Shown here piece after piece: positions 25,739-34,871 of a stretch of 64,000 nucleotides of DNA; position 1 is the stretch's first letter; each line of letters opens with the position of its first letter. The stretch covers positions 1-64,000 of the forward strand of contig JANWWL010000007.1 in the NCBI GenBank assembly GCA_025056155.1, in the 5' to 3' direction. The translations under genes and the position numbers were made by a program. This DNA comes from Sphingomonadaceae bacterium. GTDB lineage: Bacteria > Pseudomonadota > Alphaproteobacteria > Sphingomonadales > Sphingomonadaceae. Below the pieces are notes generated by a model that was given only the letters and a program-made list of their open reading frames with translations, was not told the DNA's origin and made no database searches.

Positions 25739-26437
25739 CTACCCCGCCGGACGAGCGCCGAACACGGCGGATCCGATGCGCACGTGCGTGGCACCGAGCC
25801 GGGCGGCGATGTCCCAGTCGGCACTCATGCCCATCGACAGGCCCGCAAGCCCGTGCCGGCGCGCGAGCTTCGCGAGCAGCGCGAAGAAGGGGGCGGGCTC
25901 CTCGTAGACGGGCGGCACGGTCATCAGCCCGATCACGGGCAGGCCGGCCGCGCGGGCGGCGGCCAACAGTTCGGCCAACTCTTCCGGGGCCACCCCGCCC
26001 TTCTGGGGCTCGCGGCCCAGGTTCACCTGCACGAACAGGTGGGGGCGGCGCCCGCAGCGGTCCATCGCCTTCGCCAGGGCCGCCACCAGCGACGCGCGGT
26101 CGAGCGAATGGATCGCGTCAAACAGGCGGACGGCATCCTCGGCCTTGTTCGACTGCAGGCGCCCCACCAGGTGGAGTTCGACGTCGGAACATTCGGCGCG
26201 GAGGTTGGGCCACTTGGCCGCGGTTTCCTGCACTCGGTTCTCGCCGAACAGGCGATGGCCGGCTGCCAGCGCCTCGCGGATGCGCCCTGCGTCCACGCCC
26301 TTGGTCACCAGCACCAGCCGGGGGGGCGGGTGGCCGCCGCGGGCGGCCTCGGCCTCGAGCCGGGCCTTGAGGAAGGCGATGCGCTGGGGGATGGGCCCTT
26401 CGGGCTCAGGTGCGCTCGGCGCCCGGGCGGGCTTCAT
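25739..26437 (-). CDS. YggS/PROSC-family pyridoxal-phosphate homeostasis protein
   Basis: A 232-residue PLP-binding TIM-barrel protein without known enzymatic activity that controls PLP supply and amino-acid balance. Key blocks are LVTKGVD (PLP Lys46), LFGENRVQE, HLVGRLQSNKAEDAV, VQVNLGREPQKGGV, GLMTVPP and LSMGMSADWDIAARLGATHVRIGSAVFG. The start ATG 26437 lies 23 bp from the divergent ThiE-like gene. The residue preceding the lysine differs slightly from the usual AVSK. Confidence 0.94.
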   Translation of the reverse strand: MKPARAPSAPEPEGPIPQRIAFLKARLEAEAARGGHPPPRLVLVTKGVDAGRIREALAAGHRLFGENRVQETAAKWPNLRAECSDVELHLVGRLQSNKAEDAVRLFDAIHSLDRASLVAALAKAMDRCGRRPHLFVQVNLGREPQKGGVAPEELAELLAAARAAGLPVIGLMTVPPVYEEPAPFFALLAKLARRHGLAGLSMGMSADWDIAARLGATHVRIGSAVFGARPAG

Positions 26438-26460
26438 GGCGCGGGACTTACGAGGGGGGA

Positions 26461-27030
26461 ATGGCGCGGGCAAGGCGCGGGTGGCCACGGGCCTGGCTGA
26501 TGACCGACGAGCGGCTGGACCCTCAGCTCGAGCGAATCGCGGCGGCCCTGCCGCGGGGCACGGGCGTGGTGGTGCGCCACCGTTCGCTGCCGCCCGCAGC
26601 CCGAATCGCGCTGGTGGCCAGGCTGAAGGCCCTGGCGCGACGGCGCGGCTTGGTCCTGTCGGTGGCCGACCCGCCGCCCGGCGTGCGGGCCGATGGCGTG
26701 CACCTGGGCTCGACCGTCCGTCGCCGCCCGCTCCGGCGCTGGCCCCTGGTGACGGCGGCAGTCCACGACCGCCGCGAGGCGGCGCGGGCGATCGGCCTGG
26801 GGGCCCATGTGCTGTTCGTGTCGCCCGTGTTCGCGACCGCCAGCCACCCTAGGCGAGCGCCGCTTGGGCCGCTGCGCTTCGGCCTGTTGGCCCGGGCCCT
26901 GCCGCGCCCGGTGGTGGCCTTGGGCGGGGTCGATCGCCGGCGGTTCCGCCGGCTGGAGCCGCTTGGCGCCTGGGGATGGGCCGCGATCGGGGCCTGGGCC
27001 GCTCAGAAGGCCAGCGCGCCGCCCAGGTAG
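26461..27030 (+). CDS. ThiE/TenI-like thiamine-phosphate synthase family protein
   Basis: A 189-residue TIM-barrel protein with family landmarks ADGVHLGST, GAHVLFVSPVFATASHP, and VVALGGVDRRRFRRL. Authentic ThiE joins HMP-diphosphate and thiazole phosphate; this one is short and Arg-rich and lacks several pyrophosphate-binding residues, so it may be a TenI-like or degenerate paralogue. It is divergent from yggS, and its last 28 bp overlap the convergent outer-membrane gene. No other thiamine gene or TPP riboswitch was seen nearby. Confidence 0.72.
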   Translation: MARARRGWPRAWLMTDERLDPQLERIAAALPRGTGVVVRHRSLPPAARIALVARLKALARRRGLVLSVADPPPGVRADGVHLGSTVRRRPLRRWPLVTAAVHDRREAARAIGLGAHVLFVSPVFATASHPRRAPLGPLRFGLLARALPRPVVALGGVDRRRFRRLEPLGAWGWAAIGAWAAQKASAPPR

Positions 27031-27743
27031 ATCGCTTCCTCGTCGCGGCGCAGCGCCGGGTCGGCCAGGCGACCGGGCGACGTGCGGTAGCGCACGCCAC
27101 CCGACAGCGAAAGCGTGGGCGACAGCAGGAACGAGCCCGAGGCCTGGAGGCTGTGCCGGTCGCCCTCGGGCCGAAGGCCGGGCCAGGGCAGCGGTGCGCC
27201 CCGTTCGGCCGAGGCCATGACACCCGTGCGCCAGCGCCGTCCGCCCCATGACAGGCCCAGGCCCACCTCGTCGGACGGATCGAGCCCCGGACCCGGGTGG
27301 AAGCGCGCGAGCCCACCGGAAACGGCGAGACCCTTCCATTCCAGCGCCAAGCCCACGTTGAAGCCGGACGGCGCGGTGGGCGGCGTGGCCGCGAGGGCGG
27401 CCCGTGCCGCGGGCGAGGCGGCCTCGAGCCCGCTGCCGGTCGTGCGCGCGGAAATCCCCACCGTCAGCGCGCGGCGGTCCGCTCCGGAGGGCGTGAAGCG
27501 GAAGCTCCGCTCGACCGCGCCAGGCCGCGGGCCGCGCAGCGTGCCGAGGTCGGCGGGGGTGGTGAAGCTGAACCGGCCGACGTCGAGCGCCGATCCGCCC
27601 ATGGGCTGGGCAGGGTCGACGCGCAGCCGGGCGGCTTCGGACGGGCGCACGGCCGCCTGGGGCGAGGCGGCCAGCACCGGCCCGGCGAGCGCCACCGACG
27701 TGGCTGCCATCGCGCGCACCCACCTCACCCGCTTCGCCACCAT
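27003..27743 (-). CDS. Outer-membrane beta-barrel-like protein, unknown function
   Basis: A 246-residue exported protein with a signal peptide at residues 1-25 (AMAATSVALAGPVLAASP). The rest alternates hydrophobic and polar residues as amphipathic strands (GFNVGLALEWKGLAVSGGLARF, HSLQASGSFLLSPTLSLSGGVRY) and ends in Phe (GGALAF), as outer-membrane barrels do. Some alphaproteobacterial porin-like proteins look similar. Substrate and role are unknown. An 11 bp-arm inverted repeat lies in the 220 bp upstream region shared with the DUF3576 gene. Confidence 0.65.
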   Translation of the reverse strand: MVAKRVRWVRAMAATSVALAGPVLAASPQAAVRPSEAARLRVDPAQPMGGSALDVGRFSFTTPADLGTLRGPRPGAVERSFRFTPSGADRRALTVGISARTTGSGLEAASPAARAALAATPPTAPSGFNVGLALEWKGLAVSGGLARFHPGPGLDPSDEVGLGLSWGGRRWRTGVMASAERGAPLPWPGLRPEGDRHSLQASGSFLLSPTLSLSGGVRYRTSPGRLADPALRRDEEAIYLGGALAF

Positions 27744-27818
27744 CCTTCCTTTCCTAACGCGTCCGGCGGGCGAATCCCATGCGTTCGGCCCGTTGCCGAT
27801 GCGTCATGCCGGCGATGC

Positions 27819-27845
27819 CGCCACGTTTCTGTCCGAAACGTGGCG
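27819..27845. promoter_or_regulatory. Perfect 11 bp inverted repeat, 5 nt spacer
   Basis: CGCCACGTTTC (27819-27829) and its exact complement GAAACGTGGCG (27835-27845) flank TGTCC. It lies between divergent start codons at 27743 and 27964, which suggests an operator; the AT-rich core TTTC/GAAA stands out from the local GC. It lacks a T tract, so terminator function is less likely. Confidence 0.55.
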
Positions 27846-27963
27846 ATTCGGCCACGCCGGCCGCCGGCGGTTGCACCGGGTGCCGACCCGCCGCTAGGAC
27901 CAGGATCCGGGAGTGCCTGAACCCCGCCTGACCGGTGCCGCCCCTCGGAAAGGATCGCCCCGG

Positions 27964-28419
27964 ATGCCGACGCGCCGCCCGCCCATCCTGCGCTTGTCCC
28001 TAGGGTTGGCGGTCGCGGCGCTCGGCTTGGCGACGACTGGCTGCGGCCGCGATGCCCGGCCCGAGGCGGAGCTGGCGCCGGCCCGGTTCGACCGGATCGG
28101 AGTCAACGCCTGGCTGTGGCGAGCCGCCTTGGCGACGCTCAAGTTCATGCCGCTCGCCACGGTTGACTCAGCGGGCGGCGTCATCGTCACCGACTGGTTC
28201 CAGAACCCTGAGGACCCGTCCGAGCGCGTGAAGGTGTCGGTGGTGATCCTGGATGCCGAGCTGCGGGCGGATGCCCTGCAGGTCTCCGTCACGCGACAGG
28301 TGCGGCAAGAGGGCGAGTGGGTGCAGGCCCCGGTCCGGGCGGGCACCGTGCAACGGCTGGAGGAGGCGATCCTGGAGCGCGCGCGCAACTTGCGCCAGGC
28401 CGCCCTGGGGTCCCGATGA
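27964..28419 (+). CDS. DUF3576 lipoprotein
   Basis: A 151-residue lipoprotein: signal peptide residues 1-27 with lipobox LATTGC, then the DUF3576 core ([46 protein letters not shown]). The family is restricted largely to alphaproteobacteria and usually precedes leuS, as here. The role is unknown; the neighbourhood (lptE) suggests the envelope. GGAAAGGA lies upstream of the chosen ATG; a GTG 51 bp earlier is possible. It couples to leuS by ATGA. Confidence 0.9.
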   Translation: MPTRRPPILRLSLGLAVAALGLATTGCGRDARPEAELAPARFDRIGVNAWLWRAALATLKFMPLATVDSAGGVIVTDWFQNPEDPSERVKVSVVILDAELRADALQVSVTRQVRQEGEWVQAPVRAGTVQRLEEAILERARNLRQAALGSR

Positions 28420-30950
28420 GCGCGAGCTGGGGCCGCTTCGATCCGGCCGAGGCCGACCGGCGCTGGCAGGAGCGCTGGGAACGGGAGGGCACCTTCCGCA
28501 CGCCGGCCGTGCCGTCGGGCCGCCCGCGCACCTACGTGCTCGAGATGTTCCCCTATCCTTCGGGGCGCATCCACATGGGCCACGTGCGCAACTACACGCT
28601 GGGCGACGTGATCGCCCGCGTTCGCCGCATGCAGGGCCACGACGTGCTGCACCCCATGGGCTGGGACGCGTTCGGCCTGCCGGCCGAGAACGCCGCCATC
28701 GCCCACGGCGTCCACCCGCGGGCCTGGACCGAGGCCAACATCGCCACGATGCGCGCCCAGTTGAAGCGGCTGGGGCTCGCCATCGACTGGAACCGCGAGT
28801 TCGCGACGTGCGACCCCGGATACTACGGGCAGGAACAGGCCCTGTTCCTGGACCTGTTCGAGGCGGGACTGGTGGTCCGCCGGGATGCCGACGTGAACTG
28901 GGACCCGGTCGATCAGACGGTGCTGGCCAACGAGCAGGTGATCGACGGGCGGGGCTGGCGCTCGGGCGCGCCCGTCGAGCGGCGCAAGCTGACGCAATGG
29001 TTCCTCAAGATCACCGACTTCGCCGAGGAGCTGGACGCCGCCTTGGCGGAGCTGACGGGCTGGCCCGAGAAGGTGCGGGTGATGCAGGCCAACTGGATCG
29101 GCCGGTCGGCGGGCCTCAAGTTCCGCTTCCGCCTGGCCGAGGTGCTCGAAGGACTGCCGGACGGGTTCGAGGTGTTCACGACCCGGCCCGACACGCTGTT
29201 CGGCGCGAGCTTCGCCGCACTTGCCCCCGACCATCCCTTAAGCGCCGCGCTGGCGGCCCGGGACCCAGCGCTGGCGCGCTTCGTGGCCGAGTGCCGGCGC
29301 TCCTCCACCGCCCTGGCCGAGCTCGAGACGGCCGAGAAGCGCGGCTTCGACACGGGCCTTGCGGTGGTGCATCCGCTGGATCCCGCCCGACGGCTGCCCG
29401 TGTTCGTGGCCAACTTCGTGCTGATGGACTATGGGACCGGGGCGATCTTCGGCTGCCCGGCCCACGATCAGCGCGACCTGGACTTTGCCCGGGCCTACCA
29501 GCTGCCCGTGGTGCGCGTGGTGACGGGGCCGGATGGCGCCACGGGCCCCGTGGGCGACGAGGCCTGGACTGGCCCGGGGCGCCTGATCAATTCGGGCTTC
29601 CTCGACGGGCTCGAGGTGGAGGAGGCTAAGGCCGCCGTCATCGCCCGGGCGGAAGCCGAGGGTTGGGGGCAGGGGGTGGTGCAGTACCGGCTGCGCGACT
29701 GGGGGGTGTCGCGCCAACGCTACTGGGGCACGCCCATTCCCATCATCCATTGCCCCGGCTGCGGTGTGGTGCCGGTCCCCCGCGACCAGCTGCCCGTGCT
29801 GTTGCCCGACGACGTGGAGCTCGCGGGGCCCGGCAAGGCGCTCGACCGGCACCCCACCTGGAAGCACGTGACCTGCCCGCGCTGCGGCGGCCCGGCCGAG
29901 CGCGACACCGACACGCTCGACACCTTCGTCGATTCGGCGTGGTATTTCCTGAGGTTCGCAGGCCCCTCGGCCACCGCCCCCTTCGACCGGGCCGCGGCCG
30001 AGGCCTGGCTGCCGGTCGATCACTACATCGGCGGCATCGAGCATGCGATCCTGCACCTGCTCTACGCGCGGTTCTTCACGCGCGCCCTTTACCGCCTGGG
30101 CCGGATCGGGGTGGCCGAGCCGTTCCGGGGCCTTTTCACCCAGGGCATGGTCACGCACGAAACCTACCGGGCCGCCGATGGCCGGTGGCTCGAGCCGGCG
30201 GAGGTGGTGTGGGCCGAGGGTCGGGCGGTCGAGAAGGCGACCGGCCAGCCGGTTACGGTGGGTCGGGCCGAGAAGATGTCGAAGTCGCGCCGCAACGTGG
30301 TGGACCCCGATGCGATCCTCGACCGCTATGGGGCGGATGCGGTGCGCTGGTTCATGCTGTCCGACAGCCCGCCCGAGCGCGATCTGCCCTGGTCTCTGGC
30401 CGGCATCGAAGGTGCCGCCCGCTTCGTGCAGCGGCTGTGGCGGTTGGGCGCCTTGGCCGCCGAGGCCGCTCAAGGCGAGGACGGCGAGCTCTGCCGGCTG
30501 GTGCACCGCACGGTCGACGGCATCACCCGCGACATCGAAGGGCTCCACTTCAATCGCGCGGTTGCCCGAGCGCACGAGCTGGCCAACGCCATCGAGCGGG
30601 CGCCGCCCTCGGCCACCCGTGGGGAGGCCGTGCGCACGCTCGTGAAACTGGTGGCCCCGATGGTGCCCCACGTCGCCGAGGAAATCTGGGCGCGGCTGGG
30701 GGAACCGGGCCTGGTGGCGGATGCGGCCTGGCCGGTGGCCGACCCCGCGCTGCTCGAAAGCCCGACGGTGACCTACGCCGTGCAGGTGAACGGCCGGCTG
30801 CGCGAGACGATCGAGCTGCCGCGGGGCCTGCCGGCCGCTGACGTCGAGGCCCAGGCGCTGGCCCTGCCCCGGGTGCGCCGGCTGCTCGAGGGCCGCCCGC
30901 CGCGGCGGGTGATCGTGGTGCCCGACCGGCTGGTCAACCTGGTGGCATGA
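28416..30950 (+). CDS. leuS: Leucyl-tRNA synthetase
   Basis: Class I synthetase charging tRNA-Leu. The 844-residue protein has the HIGH-equivalent HMGH at residues 53-56, the connective editing domain ([12 protein letters not shown], with [15 protein letters not shown]), tryptophan-rich blocks [15 protein letters not shown] and [14 protein letters not shown], a zinc-like CPGC/CPRC pair, and KMSKS at 620-624. The length is usual for bacteria. It overlaps the DUF3576 gene before it and lptE after it by ATGA, in the conserved alphaproteobacterial order. Confidence 0.98.
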   Translation: MSASWGRFDPAEADRRWQERWEREGTFRTPAVPSGRPRTYVLEMFPYPSGRIHMGHVRNYTLGDVIARVRRMQGHDVLHPMGWDAFGLPAENAAIAHGVHPRAWTEANIATMRAQLKRLGLAIDWNREFATCDPGYYGQEQALFLDLFEAGLVVRRDADVNWDPVDQTVLANEQVIDGRGWRSGAPVERRKLTQWFLKITDFAEELDAALAELTGWPEKVRVMQANWIGRSAGLKFRFRLAEVLEGLPDGFEVFTTRPDTLFGASFAALAPDHPLSAALAARDPALARFVAECRRSSTALAELETAEKRGFDTGLAVVHPLDPARRLPVFVANFVLMDYGTGAIFGCPAHDQRDLDFARAYQLPVVRVVTGPDGATGPVGDEAWTGPGRLINSGFLDGLEVEEAKAAVIARAEAEGWGQGVVQYRLRDWGVSRQRYWGTPIPIIHCPGCGVVPVPRDQLPVLLPDDVELAGPGKALDRHPTWKHVTCPRCGGPAERDTDTLDTFVDSAWYFLRFAGPSATAPFDRAAAEAWLPVDHYIGGIEHAILHLLYARFFTRALYRLGRIGVAEPFRGLFTQGMVTHETYRAADGRWLEPAEVVWAEGRAVEKATGQPVTVGRAEKMSKSRRNVVDPDAILDRYGADAVRWFMLSDSPPERDLPWSLAGIEGAARFVQRLWRLGALAAEAAQGEDGELCRLVHRTVDGITRDIEGLHFNRAVARAHELANAIERAPPSATRGEAVRTLVKLVAPMVPHVAEEIWARLGEPGLVADAAWPVADPALLESPTVTYAVQVNGRLRETIELPRGLPAADVEAQALALPRVRRLLEGRPPRRVIVVPDRLVNLVA

Positions 30951-31450
30951 TCCGCGCGCTGGGGGCCCCGGCGTTGTTGGCCGCTCTTGGGGCTCTTGCG
31001 GCTTGTGCGCTGCGTCCCGTCTATGACGGCGGGGTGGCGAGCGATGCCTCGGCGCTGCTGGCCGCCGTGCGGGTGGCCCCCATCCCCGACCGGGCCGGGT
31101 TCCTGGTGCGCGACCGGATCGAAAGCCGGCTGGCCGCGGTCGGCGAGGCCGCCGCGCGCTATCGCCTGGAGGTTCGCCTTGACGACCGCATCGAAGGCTT
31201 CGGCGTGCGGGGCGACAACCGCATCGTGCGCGAACGCCGGACACTCCGCGCCCGCTGGCGCCTGGTGGAGATGGGGACGGATGCCGTCCTCCTCGAGGCG
31301 GTGGCCGGGTCGGACGCCGGGGTCGACGTCGTGAGCTCGGAATACGCGGTCGTGGCGGCCGAGGTTGCGGCGCTCGAGCGATTGGCCGAGGCGGTGGCCG
31401 ACGAGATCGTCGCACGGCTTGCCACCTGGGCCCGCGGCGGAAGGCGCTGA
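30947..31450 (+). CDS. lptE: LPS-assembly lipoprotein LptE
   Basis: A 167-residue outer-membrane lipoprotein that plugs LptD and helps place LPS in the outer leaflet. Lipobox LAAC ends the signal peptide near residue 20, followed by RPVYDGG, the alphaproteobacterial LptE start. Sequence is otherwise variable; the core strand segments ([25 protein letters not shown]) and the position between leuS and holA support the call. It overlaps leuS by ATGA. Confidence 0.9.
   Translation: MIRALGAPALLAALGALAACALRPVYDGGVASDASALLAAVRVAPIPDRAGFLVRDRIESRLAAVGEAAARYRLEVRLDDRIEGFGVRGDNRIVRERRTLRARWRLVEMGTDAVLLEAVAGSDAGVDVVSSEYAVVAAEVAALERLAEAVADEIVARLATWARGGRR
31439..31444 (+). promoter_or_regulatory. Ribosome-binding site that decides the holA start
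   Basis: GGAAGG ends nine bases before CTG at 31454. No ATG, GTG or TTG is found in frame at this distance; the first standard in-frame start is GTG at 31526, which would remove 24 conserved-looking residues. The site therefore supports a CTG start. Confidence 0.65.
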
Positions 31451-31453
31451 CCT

Positions 31454-32500
31454 CTGGAGCTGCGTCGGCCCGCCTTCGAGCAGGCGCTGAGACCGCCGGA
31501 TCCGGCCGTCCGGCTGTGGCTCGTCGTGGGCGAAGACCTGGGCCAGGGCGAGGCGCTGGCCCGCGCCACCCTCGCCGCGCTGGGCGGGCCACGGAAGGAA
31601 CTGGCTCCGGCCGCGCTCGTGGCCGAGCCGGCGCGCCTCGCCGACGAGGCCGCCTCCTTGCCCCTGTTCGGGGAGCGGCCGGTGCTGTTCGTGCGCGCCC
31701 ACCTCCACGAACGCCCGGAGGCGCTGGCGCCGGCGATCGCGGCGCTGCTGGACGCCCCCGTGGCGGGCAATCCCGTGGTCGTGCTGGCGGGTGGGCTGCC
31801 GCGCACCTCGGCGCTGCGACGGCTGGGCGAGGGGCATCCCGCGGCCCGGCTGGTGGTGGCCTGGGCGCCCGAGCGCGGCCAGGTGGCCGCCCAGGTCGCG
31901 GCCCTGGCCCGGGCGCGGGGGCTCGTCGTCCCGGCCCACTTGGCGCCGCGCCTGTGGGCGGCAGGTGGCGCCTCGCCGGCCGGGGTGGAGGCCGAGCTCG
32001 AGAAGCTCGCCCTCTATCTTGCGGCCGCCCCCGACCGCCCGCAGACCGTCGACGAGGCCGCCCTCGACGCGCTGGGCCCCAACGCGCCGGGCGCGGACGC
32101 CGACGAGGCCGTGGCGGCCCTGCTGCGCCGCGACGTGGGCGCCCTGGCCCAGGCGCTCGCGCGCGGTGCCGGGGACGAGGTGGTGGGGCTGCTGCGGCTG
32201 GCCGGGGCGCGGCTTACCCGCCTGCTCGAGCTCGCCATCCGCCGGCGTGAACAGGGCTTGACGCCTGAGGAAATCGTGGCGCGCGCCTCGCCCCCCGTCT
32301 TCTGGAAGGAGCGCGGCCTCCACGTCGAGGCGCTCGGTCGTTGGTCGGTCGAGGAGCTGGGCGCGGCCATCGAGGCCTGCCTCGCCGCCGAGCGGGCGGT
32401 CAAGTCTGCGGGCTCGGCCGGCGAGCGGATCGGGCGCCACGAGCTCCTGATGCTCGCGGCCGCCCCCGCGGCGCTTGGCCGGCCGACCGCCAAATCCTAG
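31454..32500 (+). CDS. holA: DNA polymerase III delta subunit
   Basis: The clamp-loader subunit that opens the beta ring. Read from CTG 31454 the protein is 348 residues and begins LELRRPAFEQALRPPDPAVRLWLVVGEDLGQGEAL, matching the usual HolA N-terminus; GTG 31526 would start within the first beta strand. Later blocks AAQVAALARARGLVVP, LEKLALYL and FWKERGLHVEALGRWS fit HolA. It begins three bases after the lptE stop with GGAAGG nine bases upstream. The rare CTG start is the odd feature. Confidence 0.88.
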   Translation: MELRRPAFEQALRPPDPAVRLWLVVGEDLGQGEALARATLAALGGPRKELAPAALVAEPARLADEAASLPLFGERPVLFVRAHLHERPEALAPAIAALLDAPVAGNPVVVLAGGLPRTSALRRLGEGHPAARLVVAWAPERGQVAAQVAALARARGLVVPAHLAPRLWAAGGASPAGVEAELEKLALYLAAAPDRPQTVDEAALDALGPNAPGADADEAVAALLRRDVGALAQALARGAGDEVVGLLRLAGARLTRLLELAIRRREQGLTPEEIVARASPPVFWKERGLHVEALGRWSVEELGAAIEACLAAERAVKSAGSAGERIGRHELLMLAAAPAALGRPTAKS

Positions 32501-32510
32501 GGTGATGGGC

Positions 32511-33686
32511 ATGCGGGATCCGGCGCCCGTCCGCCGTGGCTTTTTCGCTGACAAGGAGCGGGCCTTCTGGACGCTCCAGGTGGGCGGATGGACTGGCTAT
32601 TTCCTCGCGCGCGCCCTGGGCGGGCTCGCCAATGCCATGGGGGTGGGCTTCATCCTGCCCGCAATCCTCACCACGGTTGCCGGCTTCTCGATCACGCTGC
32701 TGATGGCGGCCGCCTTCCGCGAGATCATCCGCATGCGCACGCTGTGGGTGTGGAGCCTGTCGCTCCTCATCCTGGTGCTGGCCGCCGTGCTGTTCTCGGT
32801 TATCGAGGTGTGGACGCACGCCACCTTCTATCGGGTGGGCTGGAAGCCCGAAGGGGTGGAGTTCCTGGGCTCCATCTTGCTCACCCTGGCCGTTCTGGGG
32901 GCGTGGACGGGCCTCTACTTTGGAATCAACTATTACCTCATGCTCGACGAGCAGGCCGAGCGTTTCGCCCGGCTGGAAGCCCAGGCCAGCCGGGCTCAGC
33001 TCGAGATGCTGCGCTACCAGCTCAATCCGCACTTCCTGTTCAACACGCTGAACTCGCTGTCCACGCTCGTGCTCTTGGGCGAGAACGAGAAGGCCAACGC
33101 CATCCTGTCGCGCCTGTCGTCGTTCCTGCGCTACACGCTGGTGGGCCAACGCGAGGGGCTTGCCACCCTGGCCCAGGAGATGGAGGCGCTGCGGCTCTAC
33201 CTCGACATCGAGCGGGTCCGCTTCGGCGACCGGCTGCGCACCTTCTTCGACATCGCCCCCGAGGCGCTGGAGGCCCGGTTGCCGTCGCTGCTCTTGCAGC
33301 CGCTGGTGGAGAACGCCGTGAAATACGCCGTGACTCCGCTCGAGGAAGGGGCCGACATTGCGGTGGTGGCCCGGGTGGTGGGCGATCGGCTGGTCGTCGA
33401 GGTGGCGGACAGCGGGCCCGGCCTCGAGGGACCGCCCGGGCCGCCCCACGAGGGCACGGGCCTGGGGCTTGCCAACATCCGCGAGCGGTTGCAGCAGCTG
33501 TATGGAGCGGACCACCGCTTCGAGCTGCAGCCGGCCCTGCTGCCCGAGGAGATTCGCCGCAACGGCTCGGGTCCGGGGCTCAAGGTGGTGATCGACGTGC
33601 CGCTGTGGCGGGAGCCGCCCGCCCACGAGGCGGGCCGCGAACGCCCGGGGGCACCGTTGGCCCTGATGGAGGACGGACGACGATGA
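32511..33686 (+). CDS. LytS/AlgZ-type membrane sensor histidine kinase
   Basis: A 391-residue kinase with four predicted membrane spans in the first 130 residues, a short coiled linker, the His_kinase domain QLEMLRYQLNPHFLFNTLNSLSTLV (phospho-His in NPHFLFN), and an HATPase domain with LLLQPLVENAVKYAV, DSGPGL and GTGLGLANIRERL. It has no PAS or other soluble sensor, so the stimulus is probably sensed in the membrane. ATG 32511 is preferred over 32505 because AGGG is then better spaced. It couples to the LytTR regulator by ATGA. Confidence 0.93.
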   Translation: MRDPAPVRRGFFADKERAFWTLQVGGWTGYFLARALGGLANAMGVGFILPAILTTVAGFSITLLMAAAFREIIRMRTLWVWSLSLLILVLAAVLFSVIEVWTHATFYRVGWKPEGVEFLGSILLTLAVLGAWTGLYFGINYYLMLDEQAERFARLEAQASRAQLEMLRYQLNPHFLFNTLNSLSTLVLLGENEKANAILSRLSSFLRYTLVGQREGLATLAQEMEALRLYLDIERVRFGDRLRTFFDIAPEALEARLPSLLLQPLVENAVKYAVTPLEEGADIAVVARVVGDRLVVEVADSGPGLEGPPGPPHEGTGLGLANIRERLQQLYGADHRFELQPALLPEEIRRNGSGPGLKVVIDVPLWREPPAHEAGRERPGAPLALMEDGRR

Positions 33687-34474
33687 TCCGCACGCTCGTG
33701 GTCGACGACGAGCCGCTGGCGGTCCGGGGCCTGTGCCGGCGGCTGGAGGCCCATCCCGACGTCGAGGTGGTGGGGGAGGCCGGCAGCGGTCGCGAGGCTA
33801 TCCGCCAGATCCGCACGCTCAAGCCCGACCTCGTGTTCCTCGACATCCAGATGCCGGCCTTCGACGGGTTTGCGGTCGTCGATGCGCTGGCGGACGTGAC
33901 TCCGCCCCTCTTCGTGTTCGTGACCGCCTATTCCGACCATGCGCTGCGCGCTTTCGAGAAGGACGCGGCCGACTACCTGATGAAGCCCGTGGACGCCGAC
34001 CGGCTGGCCCAGTCGCTGGACCGCGTGCGAGCCCGACTGGCCGAACGGCGGCGGGCCGAGGAGGCCGAGCGCCTGGCCCAGCGACTGGCCGAGGTGGACC
34101 CCCAGGCGGCCGCGGAGCTGGAGTGCGTCGCGGAGCCGCCGCCCGACCGCTACGAGCGGGTCATCAACGTGCGCGACCAGGGGCAAATCTTCCGCGTGGA
34201 GGTGGACACGATCGAGCGGATCGATGCCGCGGGCGACTACATGTGCCTCACCACGCCCGAGCGCACGCTGGTGCTGCGCGAGACGATGAAGGACCTGGAG
34301 CGGCGCCTCGACCCGCGCAAGTTCCTGCGGGTCCACCGTTCGACCATCGTGAACCTGGATGCGGTGCGCCAGGTGCGGCCCCACACCAACGGCGAGTGCT
34401 TCCTCACCCTCGCCTCGGGCGCGTGCGTGAAGGTGAGCCGCAGCTATCGCGACGTGGTGGCTCGGTTCCTCTAG
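33683..34474 (+). CDS. LytTR-family response regulator
   Basis: A 263-residue partner of the upstream kinase. Receiver domain at residues 1-120: acidic pair VVDDEPLA, phospho-acceptor Asp in LVFLDIQMPAFDG, VTAYSD and the lysine in YLMKPVD. After a charged linker comes a LytTR DNA-binding domain at about 155-263 (RIDAAGDYMCLTT, FLRVHRSTIVNLDAV). Targets of such systems in alphaproteobacteria are varied and none is evident here. It overlaps the kinase by ATGA and, by four bases, the convergent chorismate mutase gene. Confidence 0.94.
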   Translation: MIRTLVVDDEPLAVRGLCRRLEAHPDVEVVGEAGSGREAIRQIRTLKPDLVFLDIQMPAFDGFAVVDALADVTPPLFVFVTAYSDHALRAFEKDAADYLMKPVDADRLAQSLDRVRARLAERRRAEEAERLAQRLAEVDPQAAAELECVAEPPPDRYERVINVRDQGQIFRVEVDTIERIDAAGDYMCLTTPERTLVLRETMKDLERRLDPRKFLRVHRSTIVNLDAVRQVRPHTNGECFLTLASGACVKVSRSYRDVVARFL

Positions 34475-34779
34475 GGCTGGCGGCGGCGGACGGGCGCCTC
34501 GGGGGCGGGACCGGCGCGCAGATGGTGCCGGATCACCTCGTCGATGATGAACCGCAGGAAGGCTTCGGTGAAGTCGGGGTCGAGATCGGCCTCGCGCGCC
34601 AGGCGCCGTAGGCGGGCGATCTGCTGCGCCTCGCGGGCGGGGTCGGCCGGCGGCAGGCCGGCGGCCGCCTTGTAGGCGCCCACCTTCTTCGTGATCTTGA
34701 AGCGCTCGGCCAGCAGGTGGACCAGGGCGGCGTCGATGTTGTCGATCGAGCGGCGATAGTCCTCGAGCGTCTCCGCCAT
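34471..34779 (-). CDS. Chorismate mutase, AroQ type
   Basis: A 102-residue all-helical enzyme converting chorismate to prephenate. The AroQ pattern is present: RRSIDNIDAALVHLLAERFKITKKVGAYKA, then DPAREAQQIARLRRLA and FIIDEVIRHH. It is a stand-alone domain, as usual in alphaproteobacteria. ATG 34779 (MAETLEDYR) is the conserved start. It is divergent from the prenyl synthase gene with 92 bp between. Confidence 0.9.
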   Translation of the reverse strand: MAETLEDYRRSIDNIDAALVHLLAERFKITKKVGAYKAAAGLPPADPAREAQQIARLRRLAREADLDPDFTEAFLRFIIDEVIRHHLRAGPAPEAPVRRRQP

Positions 34780-34871
34780 GCGGCCCTCCCGCCACGGCCG
34801 GGCCCGAACCCGCCCCATTGCGGCGCGCCGGGCCTTGCCAGTCCCCGGCCCGGCCCATAGCGAGGCCTTGG

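Noticed and set aside
29238-31592. Long minus-strand open frame opposite leuS, lptE and holA
   Set aside because: Arg/Pro/His-rich antisense translation of three conserved genes; no recognisable protein.
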